From Acanthosepion lycidas (Eukaryota > Mollusca > Cephalopoda > Sepiida > Sepiidae), in contig OZ010596.1 of NCBI GenBank assembly GCA_963932145.1, forward strand, positions 86,035,776 to 86,099,775: 64,000 nucleotides of DNA, written 5' to 3'. The notes beneath the pieces are model-generated. The model did not search any database. It was given only the letters and a program-made list of their open reading frames with translations, and was not told where the DNA came from. The position numbers were made by a program, and so were the translations under genes. This document shows, in pieces, positions 20,800 to 31,689 of the stretch (position 1 is its first letter; each line of letters opens with the position of its first letter).

Positions 20800-20880
20800 T
20801 AGGAAACCAATCTTAATTTAACATGTTTCAATTTATTAAAGCTTTGTCAGAGATCAAGATAGAAATGATAAAAAGCAGAG
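20800..20880 (-). mobile_element. Penelope-type hairpin motif, variant
   Basis: On the minus strand CTCTGACAAAGCTTTAATAA followed by TTGAAACATGTTAAATTAAG resembles the CTGATAAAGC...GAAACATG termini of Penelope-like elements. Only the terminal part is seen, next to the microsatellite. Confidence 0.35.
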
Positions 20881-21390
20881 AGACGCAGGGTAATAGTATG
20901 TCATGTTTGGTTATTTCTTAAGGGTTAAATATGTTACATGTGTAACGAAGTAAGATATTATTCAAATATGTGTGTGAGAAATGTTCTGGATGCTAAAGTG
21001 TGTAAAAGTTAGTGAGACACAGGATGTTTTGAAAAATTGTTTAGATTTCATTTTTCAACAAAGCACATCTTGTGTGTATTTTGTATACATCTTCATTGAT
21101 ATTTATATAATTGGAGGAGATAAGTTAAATTCCTGAATAATGGATCTGTAGAAAAATGATGACGTAATATTGTTTTTTAAATATGTGTTAATAGTTGGTA
21201 GTATTGCTACAAATATATTTTCATAATATTTTCTCTTTAAAGGATTTTTTTTTTTTTTTTTTTTTAAGACTGGCATTGGTGAAATTAAAGTTATGTTGTT
21301 GCAGTGTAAGACAAGAGAATTTGAATATTTATCTAATCACAATTCTCATTTGTGTTCCTGGATATAGGTTTTTAGATTGCATGATGTCTC
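20881..21390. other. no recognised feature
   Basis: AT-rich; poly-T at about 21245-21266. Confidence 0.5.
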
Positions 21391-21391
21391 C

Positions 21392-21395
<4 letters not shown>

Positions 21396-21441
<46 letters not shown>

Positions 21442-21464
21442 TACACACACACACACACACACAA
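21396..21464. repeat. (TA)n followed by (CA)n
   Basis: Compound microsatellite of about 19 TA and 14 CA units. Confidence 0.95.
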
Positions 21465-21684
21465 ATGTGCAGCTTAAAATGCATTTTATTTTTCTTTCCT
21501 TCTCATTACTCTTATACTCCTGAAGATTACTCATGTGAATAGAATGTTTGGACAGGACATTAATATTGAATATATTTTTACATCTGCAACCACCTAGTGT
21601 GCACAAAGTGATTTGCAATTTAGAAAAGGTGAATACATTCAATAGACGTAGGATGATTAGAGTTTCTAATAAAACTTGTTGGCA

Positions 21685-21809
21685 TTATATATATATATAT
21701 ATATATATAAACAATGAATCATTCATACAAAAAGTAAATTAGTAAAGTTAATGATATAAAATGGCAAAATCCATTTACAAGTTTACTTTTTGTATGAATG
21801 ATTCATTGT
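21685..21809. repeat. TA microsatellite and 28-bp inverted repeat
   Basis: After (TA)n at 21685-21709, ACAATGAATCATTCATACAA plus AAAGTAAA (21711-21738) is repeated in inverted form at 21782-21809, with a 43-bp spacer. The bases after the right arm (AATGTAATATAAATTGAA) recur at about 22355-22375 in a diverged copy, also beside a TA microsatellite, so a dispersed element is likely. Confidence 0.75.
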
Positions 21810-22381
21810 AATGTAATATAAATTGAACTGCACCACATGTTTGATTTAAAAGAACTGATCAGGCATGCAAATTTTTGGGATAACAAATGAGACATTACTC
21901 TACTTATTGAACTAGTTAGTTCATACCACATTGACTGATAAACTCCTACAACAAAAAAAAAAAAAATAGTCAAATTGCCATATTGGTAAAAAACACACTC
22001 ATTTAAAATTCAACCTTAGCATTGCATACTCCAAAAGTTTGTATCCATTATGAATAACACATTTAAAAAAAAAAAAAAAAAAAATTTTGATTCGCATTGC
22101 TTTTTTTGTCTTGAATGCTACCTGAATTTTACCAAAAACAAAATAATTTCCATGCCTGAAGATGACCGAATGTACAGCCGAAAGTACATGCATATTTAAG
22201 AATGACCTTATACGGCTTATAATTTTAAAAAACAAGGATCATAACATTCATCAAGTGATTAATAGGTTAATGCATCTTTAAAAAAAATTGTTAGCAAAGG
22301 GATTTCGCTATTTTATATCATTAACTTTAGTAATTTACTTTCTGTAATAATTCATTGTAATGTAATATAAATTGAAGTGCA

Positions 22382-22384
<3 letters not shown>
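21810..22384. mobile_element. unclassified element with CTGAAGATGACCGAA motif
   Basis: Contains GCCTGAAGATGACCGAATGT and AGCCGAAAGTACATGCATAT near 22155-22195, a hairpin-type CTGAAGA...CGAAA motif of the Penelope style. The stretch is bounded by two copies of TTCATTGTAATGTAATATAA (about 21800 and 22350). No coding sequence recognised. Confidence 0.4.

Positions 22385-22421
<37 letters not shown>
22385..22421. repeat. (TA)n microsatellite
   Basis: About 18 TA units. Confidence 0.95.
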
Positions 22422-22423
<2 letters not shown>

Positions 22424-23490
22424 GTTAATTGGTTATGATTTGGAATTACAGTAAACTGTCAATAGTAAGTTCAAATCTTAATCAATTAATTCATAATGTG
22501 TGTGTGTTTTGGATTAGTTTTGTTTTGAATTTCCTGCTCTGGATTATTTAGTATTGTTTATTTTTGTTGAATTTATTCAAGTGTTTTTGTTTCCATTTTG
22601 GCTGAATAATCTGATTTATTTTATGTTTGATTATTTGGTTACATTTATTGTATGTCTAAAAACTGGTACTGACATAAACTTGTTAATGTCTAAAAATAAG
22701 ACGAGGAGTATTTATTTTAATACACTTGTTAGTACTAATGATGCTTTACTTAAAAAAAAAAAAAAAGTATAAAACAGATTTTTTTTTCCTTCTATTCAGT
22801 ATTCCAAAATCGGATATCAAAGATCAATAATAGTATACCTATGACTCCTTCGTACCAATATTGTCTCTTATCAAAAAATATTGATCACTAAAAATTTCTT
22901 ATTTAACAAGAACAACCTGATTAACGTCAGTCAAATTAAACGCTTTGGGCAAAACATTTTCTGCTTTTTCTTGTTAATTTTCTAATTGTGAAATCTTTTC
23001 TAAGTAATTTTTGTAATAAGGTTTATCTCCACTTCCCCAGGACACTATAGACAAAATGAAAAATGTTCAATGTCTAATATTGATTAGAATTAAAAATGAA
23101 GTGCAATAAGTTGAAACTATGATTTTTGACATCCTGCTGCCTTTGTCTGTTCAGATATTGACTGTAAGCCATAATACTTTTTCTTGTTATTTGAGCAGAA
23201 TGTAAGTCTTTGTTTGAAATCTTCATGTATTAAGTCAGGCTTCATATACTCTACTCCAATAGGGCAGCATTGCTTCCAACACAGTCAAGTTCAGACTGTT
23301 TAAACAGACTGTCAGATTTGTTTAACTTTAATACTCAACAAGTTGACTTCTATCCAGCATGTACACTTGCTATGACAGATGGTCTGGCAAAAACTTTGCA
23401 ATATGTTCAATTTTCTATTTCTTCAATTTCTTATTAAATTTCAAGGGCCAAAGATTGTTCTCAGCAAATTTTAGTAACTCATAGAATCAA
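22422..23490. other. no recognised feature
   Basis: AT-rich, with A-run near 22752-22766. Short open frames rich in Phe/Ile/Leu are what AT-rich DNA gives by chance. Confidence 0.5.
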
Positions 23491-23497
23491 ATATGTA

Positions 23498-23599
23498 TTA
23501 GGTTGGTGCAAAAATAATGACGTAATAATGTCATTTTTTGACGTTAGAAAATACGTCAAAAAATGACATTATTACGTCATTATTTTTGCACCAACCTAA
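23498..23599. mobile_element. 102-bp mariner MITE (copy 4)
   Basis: TA-flanked palindrome (23496-23497, 23600-23601) with the same 20-bp ends as the 80-bp copies. Each arm has an extra 11 bases, read as ACGTAATAATG after AAAATAATG, placed symmetrically. The inner arm is TTTTTGACGT. Nearly perfect pairing gives a long hairpin. Confidence 0.93.
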
Positions 23600-23849
23600 T
23601 ATTTTGAGTTACAGAAAAAAAAAGCAATGTTTAATGTTTGTGCCATCAAAAAAAAACAAAAAACACTGTGCCAAAAGGATATATAACTTCTTGACACCAA
23701 TATTACTCTATACACTTTTGACTCTTTAGGCAATGTTTGTTTTTAAGATGTTAGAATTTAAAAAAGTAAACAAGCACATGAAAGTGGATTTATGAATTTT
23801 CTTTATTCTTGAGAATTGACAAAAAAAGATATCTCTAGACATGGACAGT

Positions 23850-23980
23850 GGATCAAGAATAATCTATCACTGTAGATTAAAGATTTCAGTTCGAAATTTC
23901 CAAGGGCTACCTGGATTGACAAGTGCCTGAATAAACCTGAAAGCCTAAACATTGTGACTAGGACAATGGCGTAAATAAGT
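23850..23980 (+). mobile_element. Penelope-like tail module, diverged
   Basis: ATTAAAGATTTCAGTTCGAA, GCCTGAATAAACCTGAAAGC and AACATTGTGACTAGGACAAT keep the module order. Confidence 0.4.
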
Positions 23981-24004
23981 ATATTTAACTTTTCTCTTTT
24001 TATA

Positions 24005-24084
24005 TTAGGTTGGTGCAAAAATAGTGTCGTTTTCTCACATAGTAACATATGTGAGAAAACGACATTATTTTTGCACCAACCTAA
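24005..24084. mobile_element. 80-bp mariner MITE (copy 5)
   Basis: TA-flanked (24003-24004, 24085-24086). Arms GTCGTTTTCTCACATA/TATGTGAGAAAACGAC with a short loop; one mismatch in the outer arm (AATAGTG against CATTATT). Same inner type as copy 1. Confidence 0.93.
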
Positions 24085-24149
24085 TATAGATATATAGATA
24101 TATAGATATCTCACAAGTCCCATAACTCATTAGAGTTGTAGGGGCATCA

Positions 24150-24429
24150 CATATACTGCAGTAGAAGTATGCTTCCTCAGCAAGATAGCCTGATGGAGCC
24201 CAACCCTCTCCTGCTTTGAATTCAAAGTTTTCCTTCTAGACCACTTACCACCCAAAGATATAGAACCCAGTCTTTCTTGCTACTTACCCATAACTGGGGG
24301 GAGGAGAGATGGATTCATTCCTTTCCCAAGGCTATTATTAACATACGAGTGAATGTAGTGAATTCAGTTGGAATTTGAACTTGGCTCTCTGATTTCTCAA
24401 TACAAGTTGCTATCGATAATTCTACCGAA

Positions 24430-24440
<11 letters not shown>
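24150..24440 (-). mobile_element. tRNA-headed SINE family C, best copy
   Basis: On the minus strand the head reads GAATTATCGATAGCAACTTG (A-box region) and AGTTCAAATTCCAACTGAAT (B-box-like), so Pol III promoter remnants are present about 40 bp apart. The body follows: TTCACTCGTATGTTAATAAT, CCTTGGGAAAGGAATGAATC, TCTCTCCTCCCCCCAG, AGAAAGACTGGGTTCTATAT and TTTGAATTCAAAGCAGGAGA. A TCTG/TC microsatellite (24433-24461) lies outside the head. Confidence 0.7.
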
Positions 24441-24460
<20 letters not shown>

Positions 24461-24469
24461 TATATATTG

Positions 24470-24605
24470 TGTGCGCCATGTGGAGGGTACAATGGCTGAA
24501 ACATTATGACAACAACAAAGATTAGGGCAATAGTCTGTGTGACCATTATGTAAATAATACTAACTCCTCATTCCAAAAATTCAGCCAGAAATTAAATATA
24601 TGTTT
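24470..24605 (+). mobile_element. Penelope-like tail module
   Basis: GGTACAATGGCTGAAACATT, ATGACAACAACAAAGATTAG, GGGCAATAGTCTGTGTGACC and CTCCTCATTCCAAAAATTCA follow the module order. Confidence 0.5.
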
Positions 24606-25200
24606 GAATTTATTAGAATGTTACTTTTTAATACAAACTTTGATATAAAAGTATTAGAACATAATTTCTATTTTTAATAAATGATATTTCTGGTTTCTCT
24701 ATAAAAAAAAAAAAAAAAAAATAACAAAACTCAACAATGTTTAATCTTCATGGCCGCAAAAATCCGGTGTATTAAAAGGACAGTTATTATTAAATACAAT
24801 TTTAACTCCTTTGGTAATGTTTATTTACAAGATTATAAAAGTATGTAAAAGAAATAAAATATTTATTTACCTTTTTATAAAAAATAAATTTGAAAAATAT
24901 CTTTATTCAAAAATTTATGAAACTACAATGCAATATTTATTATTCACCCCTTTTATAAACAACAATGAAAACAAGTTTTTCATTCAAATCTAATAATTAA
25001 ATAGTGCTTAATATTTTTGTTGTTAATTCTCAAGAATAAAGAAAATGTGTAAATCCACTTTCATATGTTTAGTTTTTAAAACGCATTGCCGAGGGAGTCA
25101 GAAGTGTGTATATATTAATAGAAGTTTCAAGGGAATAACTTTACTTTTGACATAGAATTTTTTTTTGTGATTACAAAGGTTAAGCAATACTGCTGTAGAC

Positions 25201-25237
<37 letters not shown>

Positions 25238-25330
25238 CTGTTTTAATCCAAAAGTTTTACTTGTTTATAACATTTGAATTTATTGTCAGTCCTTTGCCAT
25301 AATGTAAACATCAGTGTAAGTTCTCATTTA
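24606..25330. other. no recognised feature; poly-A and poly-T tracts
   Basis: A-run near 24703-24722 and a T-run of more than 30 bases at about 25203-25239. No gene. Confidence 0.5.
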
Positions 25331-25339
25331 AAAAAGTTC

Positions 25340-25535
25340 AGATTTTTCTCTCTGAATTTCTAGGTTGAGGAGTTAATATTATTTACATGTGGACTATTGT
25401 CCTTATCTTTGTTGTTGTCACAATATTTCAGTCATTGTGTCCTTTGGCCTTCATCAGGTGTATGTTGACCCAGATAAGCTACCGAGAATTTCAAACTGAA
25501 CCCTTTATCTATGGGGATAGATTGTTTTTGTTCCA
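25340..25535 (-). mobile_element. Penelope-like tail module with CTGATGAAGGC core
   Basis: On the minus strand: ATAAAGGGTTCAGTTTGAAA, ACCTGATGAAGGCC, CAATGACTGAAATATTGTGA and AAAGATAAGGACAATAGTCC, the clearest CTGATGA core of the set. Confidence 0.55.
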
Positions 25536-25604
25536 CTGCCCATATCTAGGATTATCTCATTTAGTTCTTATTTTAGTACTACTCGGTTGTTGCTCCTCAC
25601 ATTC

Positions 25605-25698
25605 CCACTGAGTCTAAGTACACACTGCCTGGTACAGGGGTTGAACTCACAATTACTAAGTCACCAAATTCAAAAACCAACACTAGGCTATTATCCCA
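25605..25698 (-). mobile_element. tRNA-like SINE head
   Basis: Minus strand reads GGGATAATAGCCTAGTGTTG (A-box-like) and, about 40 bases later, TGTGAGTTCAACCCCTGTAC (B-box-like, GTTCAANCC). It looks like a tRNA-derived promoter head; no body recognised. Confidence 0.45.
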
Positions 25699-25789
25699 TG
25701 AATTTCTTAGAAACTAAGATTGAGCAGTAGATGAGAACAATAGTTTGAAATAATACAAAAATATTGACAATTACTCATCTCAGAAATGA

Positions 25790-26410
25790 AATACAAATTC
25801 TCAAACCATATAATAATTGTCAATGCGTATTTATTTATATATTTCTTGTCCCATCTGTAGTGGGAAGGGAGGTAATTCAAGTTTGTAAATTTATGAGTGT
25901 TTACTTTCCTTAGTTTTAATAATCTATACAAATAAAATAATTATCTGCATCTAGACAAAATTAGTTTCTGAGCAAAATGAACCATTTAATTAATCAGTTC
26001 CTTTACTCGTGTGTTTTTTCGTTTTTTAGATTGCAGTCTTATTTGTTCAAGTCTTTCATGTAAGGCACTCAAATACCTTTGCCTATTAAATGATCATATT
26101 GCTTCATTTTTGTCTTGTAATAAGTTTTGCTGTCACTGTTTTTGTCATTCTGTTGCTAATATTTTTCTTCCAAGAGATTTCCATTTTACTATTATATTAA
26201 ACATATAACATTTTTAACATGGATATTGAGCAAAAAGCAATTGATATGATACCAGGACTAATCAATAAATAATAGATGCAGTTGAATGCCTAAAGAATAT
26301 AAAGGTAAAGGTAACTGATTAATTAAACGGTTCATTGGCTTCTATTTTACTTGGGAATTCTTTATCTCCATTCTATTGAATTTCAGTACATTATTTCAAG
26401 ACTTGTTTCA
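25790..26410 (+). repeat. 0.7-kb dispersed repeat, copy 2
   Basis: Collinear with 7230-7950 and about as diverged as old repeats. The inverted pair ATGAACCATTTAATTAATCA (about 25978) and TGATTAATTAAACGGTTCAT (about 26316) is longer here than in copy 1. The inner tandem duplication of copy 1 is absent. Confidence 0.7.
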
Positions 26411-26474
26411 TTGCATCTCACTATTAAAACTTTCTAACAATTGCTGTCATTTTTTTTTTATGGCATGAGTGCAC

Positions 26475-26476
26475 TA

Positions 26477-26522
<46 letters not shown>
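26475..26522. repeat. (TG)n(TA)n microsatellite
   Basis: About 8 TG and 15 TA units. Confidence 0.9.
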
Positions 26523-26526
<4 letters not shown>

Positions 26527-26554
26527 TAAAAAAAAAATTTATAACATAAATATG

Positions 26555-26640
26555 TTATAAAATCACTACAAAATAGCCATTTTGTTTCAACACCTTCGGT
26601 GTCTTATCAAGTGATGACGTTGAATGTAAAATAAATGGTT
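26555..26640 (-). mobile_element. Penelope-type hairpin motif, variant 2
   Basis: Minus strand: CACTTGATAAGACACCGAAG and GTGTTGAAACAAAATGGCTA; the ACACCGAAGGTGT part is self-complementary. Same style as other CTGAT...GAAAC termini. Confidence 0.4.
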
Positions 26641-27535
26641 TTAAAAGTTTCAAATTAATTAACAATCCTACGCAAGGGGAAAACGTTGTTACAAAGGCTA
26701 GATGGACCAATCAAAACACAAGTATAGGAAAATTCAAAAAGCTTGACAACGAAGTCATGTTATAATATCTATTCAGATGTTTAAAATATGGGTAGTATTA
26801 AAAAAGAATTTATTCCAATGAATAATTACTAAATTATATGATAAAATTTAATATTAAAATTTAAAACTGCTAATTACAATCAAAATTTAACATTTATTCG
26901 CTATTAAGTTTGCAACTATAAAATTACTGAATATATATATATATATATATATATTATTAAGCAAATAACCTTTATGTGGGAAGTTGATATCTTACTTGCA
27001 AATGTTAGTTTTACATTCTGTTTTCTTCTGGATAGAACCTGTTGAGTAACTTAGTGAAACATCTGTGCTTTCTTGATGCGCTGTTTAAATAAAAGGGTAA
27101 CTTTAAAAGAAATAGCAAGTGAAAATATTTGTATTGCTTTCTCATTGGCCCAAAATTGTTTGCTTGATTTTTGGCAATATTATTTTGTTTAAACATTCTA
27201 TTGGCTGAAGTGAACTTGAACATTAAGAAGGCACAGAAGCACTCCTCCTGATTAACCTGTTAACATTCAGAACAAAAACAGTCAGATGACTTTCTACAAG
27301 GGTTGACCTATTTACTTTTATTCTTTTGTTCTGTTCAGTTTCTTTTACCAGTGGAATGTCAGGAATAATTTGATTACATAGTCTGGGGATCTGGGTGTTG
27401 GATTAAATCAAGGCAAATAAGTGATTTGTAAAAATTTTTTTTCTTGTTTCATATTGTGAATATACTTTGTTTTTAATTCTCACTAATGCTATAATGAAGC
27501 TAAAATACAGTTTGCATATAATAATGCCATGAATG
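26641..27535. other. no recognised feature
   Basis: AT-rich with a TA run near 26931-26955. No gene found. Confidence 0.5.
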
Positions 27536-27537
27536 TT

Positions 27538-27612
27538 TGTGTGGGTAGCATTCCAACCATGAGACTGGGATTCAAATCTCATTACTTCTTGATAATCAGT
27601 CTGAAAAGATAT
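27538..27612 (+). mobile_element. tRNA-like SINE head next to minisatellite
   Basis: GTGTGGGTAGCATTCCAACC (A-box-like) and TGGGATTCAAATCTCATTAC (B-box-like), about 30 bases apart. The expected SINE body is replaced by the minisatellite about 45 bp downstream. Confidence 0.4.
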
Positions 27613-27653
27613 GAATATGGTATAATTATTATATGGATATTATAATTTCTTTC

Positions 27654-28432
27654 TCTTTCTTTCTCCCTTGCTCTTTTTCTTTGTCTTTCTTTCTCCCTTG
27701 CTCTTTTTCTTTGTCTTTCTTTCTCTCTTGCTCTTTTTCTTTGTCTTTCTTTCTCCCTTGCTCTTTTTCTTTGTCTTTCTTTCTCCCTTGCTCTTTTTCT
27801 TTGTCTTTCTTTCTCCCTTGCTCTTTTTCTTTGTCTTTCTTTCTCCCTTGCTCTTTTTCTTTGTCTTTCTTTCTCCCTTGCTCTTTTTCTTTGTCTTTCT
27901 TTCTCCCTTGCTCTTTTTCTTTGTCTTTCTTTCTCCCTTGCTCTTTTTCTTTGTCTTTCTTTCTCCCTTGCTCTTTTTCTTTGTCTTTCTTTCTCCCTTG
28001 CTCTTTTTCTTTGTCTTTCTTTCTCCCTTGCTCTTTTTCTTTGTCTTTCTTTCTCCCTTGCTCTTTTTCTTTGTCTTTCTTTCTCCCTTGCTCTTTTTCT
28101 TTGTCTTTCTTTCTCCCTTGCTCTTTTTCTTTGTCTTTCTTTCTCCCTTGCTCTTTTTCTTTGTCTTTCTTTCTCCCTTGCTCTTTTTCTTTGTCTTTCT
28201 TTCTCCCTTGCTCTTTTTCTTTGTCTTTCTTTCTCCCTTGCTCTTTTTCTTTGTCTTTCTTTCTCCCTTGCTCTTTTTCTTTGTCTTTCTTTCTCCCTTG
28301 CTCTTTTTCTTTGTCTTTCTTTCTCCCTTGCTCTTTTTCTTTGTCTTTCTTTCTCCCTTGCTCTTTTTCTTTGTCTTTCTTTCTCCCTTGCTCTTTTTCT
28401 TTGTCTTTCTTTCTCCCTTGCTCTTTTTCTTG
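27654..28432. repeat. 30-bp minisatellite, about 26 copies
   Basis: The unit is TCTTTCTTTCTCCCTTGCTC followed by TTTTTCTTTG. Copies are identical apart from one C-to-T change in the third unit (about 27725). Because 30 is a multiple of three, long frames stay open on both strands; these are by-products of the array. All pyrimidine except for the two Gs per unit, so the purine strand could form triplex-type structures. Confidence 0.97.
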
Positions 28433-28639
28433 CGCTCTCTGCCTCTTTTACTTGCGCTCGCTCGCTCAATCAAACACACTGAAAGAAAATTATCTTTGTT
28501 AGGATTCTATTCTTCAGAATGTATATGTATGATTTTCCACTGTCTGTATCCAAAATTTGTTAGCTGTTAATTAGTTGTTAGAATGTTCCTGTTCTGACCA
28601 TTAGGCCCAGGTATAAATGTCACCATGATCAATTTACCA

Positions 28640-29015
28640 AGGAGGTGACTTCTTGATAATACTGACCTAAAGAAGTGATTCTAGCTTGTGATACTTTTGG
28701 GAAGTGTTTGAAAACCACACCACAGATTGACCCAAGCCTTGTGAGCGAAATCAGATTGGCAAAACTGTTTGGAAGCTGTTGTCAGTTATGTTCCCATGAA
28801 TTTACAAATCATTGTGACCAACAGTTTGAGCATGCTGGCCTTTTCCGACTTGATCATGTCAGATTATGTGCCTTCTGCCAGAAACTTTGATCAACTCGGT
28901 TTGGTTGTAGTATAAACTGCATGTTGGATCTGGTTTTTAAGAAACACAAATGTTTGAGAAGACATTTGAAATAGGGATTAGTTAGCCACCCAAATAGTCT
29001 CCATACTCTCCCAAT
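28640..29015 (+). mobile_element. SINE family B, copy 1
   Basis: Shares with 55084-55540, in order: AGGAGGTGACTTCTTGATAA, TTGGGAAGTGTTTGAAAACC, CACAGATTGACCCAAGCC, CATTGTGACCAACAGTTTGA, TGTGCCTTCTGCCAGAAACT, GTTGTAGTATAAACTGCATG and ATTTGAAATAGGGATTAGTT. The tRNA-like head is lost. It contains a 71-codon frame (28675-28890) that is fortuitous. Confidence 0.75.
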
Positions 29016-29019
29016 ACTG

Positions 29020-29385
29020 ATGAAGGCTTACTACTGCTACTAATATACTAAACACAGATCTTTGTTTTATGGCCAAATGTTGAAGCAATATTTAAAATCA
29101 TTTTGGAGTTGCATTTTAATCTTGATTTATTTTACTTTTTGTTTTAATACTCCAGTACTAAACTAAACTCCATTTTGTAAAAGTAGACTTCTTACTGGGC
29201 CTATCTTAGTATAACAATCACCGAAGTTAGTCATCTAATGAGTGAAAAGTATACATAACTTGATTTACAGCAGTGTCTACTATTCTGTAAAAAGAGAAAA
29301 GTGTACTCTATTACATGATTGACTTAATGGCACCTAAATCTAGTACTGACCAATTATATTTCATGTATACTATTATTTGTAGGGG
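29020..29385. other. no recognised feature
   Basis: Unassigned AT-rich sequence. Confidence 0.5.
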
Positions 29386-29389
29386 TGTG

Positions 29390-29625
29390 GACATAGTGTA
29401 GCGGATATCAGTACAGAAAGTAGGATTGGCTTGCTGCTTATAAATTCTGGCATTTTGTTTTGTTCACTTTAGCACAAATACTCTTGTGAAAAAGTATGAA
29501 TCCATCTTTGCCACCACCAGCTTTTGGTTAAATAGCAGGGAAGATTAGCCTCGGTGGCCTAGGTTGGCAACCAGTCTAAAAGGACAGTTCTAAATTCAAA
29601 ACTAGTTGGATGTTTGACTTACAAC
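29390..29625 (+). mobile_element. tRNA-headed SINE (family D)
   Basis: Head GGACATAGTGTAGCGGATAT is A-box-like. The body has GTTCACTTTAGCACAAATAC, TCTTGTGAAAAAGTATGAAT and CCATCTTTGCCACCACCAGC, the same order as the body of families A and C, then a unique 3' part (GGTGGCCTAGGTTGGCAACC). Confidence 0.5.
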
Positions 29626-30130
29626 TCCACGCTGTGTAACAATTTCCATATTATTATGGAAACTATCACAGCAATGCCTAGCATAGTGAGGCTGTGGCTT
29701 GATACTACACAATGGAGTCTACTGGGTTGCTAAGCAACATAGATACACCATGCTTTCATGTCTGTGTGGGTTTAAAGTTCAGCATTACATACTGCAGCAT
29801 TTTGATATGAATTTTGAACAGCTACAGTTTTGAAAATCTTTGGAAATAGTTAAATTATTTTATAATTCTGCGTGTCCTGTGATTAGTTCTTTAGTGTGTA
29901 TATATGTTATGTCCTGCCAATACCTCATAAATAATGTTTTGATCAAGTGGAAAGTTGGAAAACATATCAGAGAAACTACTTGGTTTCAGTGAGAAAATGA
30001 AAGAAAAAAGGTAAGTATAAAGAGGTGATAATGCTCTCATGTGTATAATGTCTGTTTCAGTGAAATGGAAAAAGTTGACAATTTCAAATCATTTCATTTT
30101 TAACCCCTTTACTACTTTAAATAACAACCA
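29626..30130. other. no recognised feature
   Basis: Unassigned sequence; no motif recognised. Confidence 0.5.
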
Positions 30131-30134
30131 GCAT

Positions 30135-30312
30135 TCATATTTGATTGTTATTGCAATATTTTGTTAAACTCAAATATTTTTATGGATATTTTATTGTCAT
30201 GGAACTCATCATGAGTTTATTCAATTCTTAAGAATTAAGATTCATTAAAAAATTCAAATAGGAAATCCATGAAATTTTCAGGGTTATATCTAGTAAAAGA
30301 TATATTTTGAAA
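30135..30312. repeat. dispersed repeat (partner 52565-52765)
   Basis: Shared blocks in order: TGCAATATTTTGTTAAA, TATGGATATTTWATTGTC, ATGAGYTTATTCAAT, AGATTCATYA, AAATTCAAATAGGAAA and CCATGAA. Non-coding; class unknown. Confidence 0.6.
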
Positions 30313-30559
30313 TAAGTGCTAATGACTATAGATTTTCTTCAAACAAGTAGATTAATGTATATTTGTTGGAAACTGAGCTCAAAACTCTAATTATATTCTT
30401 CTCATCAGACAGACAAATACAGGAGATTCATCACTTTATTGGTCTTAATCCCAAAAAATCACAAACGATAGAATTAGATAATTTGCCATAAGAATTTGGC
30501 ATCCATTTTGATACCAGAATAGTTGTGATCAGTGTCCTAAATGATACATTTGTAAAGAT

Positions 30560-31285
30560 TTCTGTTCTCACAGAAGACATGGAAATTAAACTAGACATTC
30601 CTCCTGAATGTAGTAAAGGAAAGCAAGAAGGACTAAACCTCAATTGTAAGAATAGAGCATGTATGGTTGTCAGTAAAAGAAACAGCCCACCATGCAAATT
30701 ACAAACTGGAGTTTCAATAAGTCCAAAAAATTAAATCTCTAGGAAGTGTATCAACAGAAAATGTGATATGGCAATCCAAAGGTGCCTTCTAAAAGTTAAG
30801 TATTAAGAAACAGGAAAATTTTGTTAGAAAAAAAGTAAAGTGTACTGGAATGCTTTGTAATATCAGTCCTCCTCTATGGCAGTGAATGCTGGACAATCTC
30901 CTCAGTTGAAGATATGACTTGAGGTAACAGAAATGGGTTTCTCTAGAATTATACCAAGAGTAACATGGACTGAAAATGTGAGCAATGAAGTTTTAGAGAA
31001 AATGGAAACAAAAAGACACCTGTACTTAGAATCAGAAAGGGACAATTGAAATTTCTAGAGCAGGTTTGGAAATTTGATACTCATAGGACAGATTGAAGGT
31101 AAAAGGGGCAGAGGAAAGCAGAGAATAACCTACTTAATGAGCTTGTGTAAAGAGTTATTGGAACAGGGATAGGAGTGATGGCCAAAAGACAAACAATGCT
31201 CAGAGCTATAAAAGAGCAGGAAGTTGTGGAGAACCATGATGTCCCATGTCTTGAAAGGATTTGGTACATAGAATTCTCACAGATG
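30560..31285 (+). mobile_element. LINE family B, RT thumb and C-terminal region
   Basis: Translation gives KGKQEGLNLNCKNRACMVVS and KRNSPPCKLQTGVSI (30630-30715), then after frameshifts an LLYGSE(C/N)W-type segment near 30870, the ATEMGFSRI..RVTWTENVS block near 30930, KMETKRHLYLESERDN near 31000, IEGKRGRGKQRITYL near 31095 and the 3' tail GACATTTATGTCCCATGTC-like end near 31240-31270. This is the longest family B copy: it starts after the RT catalytic motifs and contains several stops. A further degraded piece (AACATGTGAGCAACAAGGAA) follows at 31345. Confidence 0.82.
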
Positions 31286-31689
31286 AAGAAATTTGAAGTT
31301 GATAGATGTAGTTTTATTAATGAATCATAAGAATATCATAGGCAGAACATGTGAGCAACAAGGAAGTTTAAAGGAAAATTGGAACATGATCATCTATGGC
31401 ACATAGAAGATAATGTAGTTACCTGCTGCAGAGGCATAGAATTATTGGTTTTGTTATTGTCCTTTTTTTAAGCTTTCTCTGGTGCACAAGTTGTTAGAAG
31501 TAATAGACACAATTTAAAATAATAAGAAAAAAAAAACAAAAAACAGGACATCTATTTCAAACATGAGTATCCACTAAAAATAAAATTTGAAGTAATAAAA
31601 AATCCATTAATTCTTTAGAAATTGCTCTCTTTCACTTGAAACAGCAGATATGGCTTTCAAGAATATCTGAACGAGTGAATGTGCATTAA

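Noticed and set aside
27582-28570. Four overlapping 280-300-codon frames (Arg/Lys/Glu-rich or Phe/Ser-rich) on both strands
   Set aside because: They are translations of the 30-bp minisatellite, whose period is a multiple of three; no promoter, splice or composition signal.
30431-30697. 88-codon minus-strand frame
   Set aside because: Antisense shadow of the LINE family B coding region on the plus strand.
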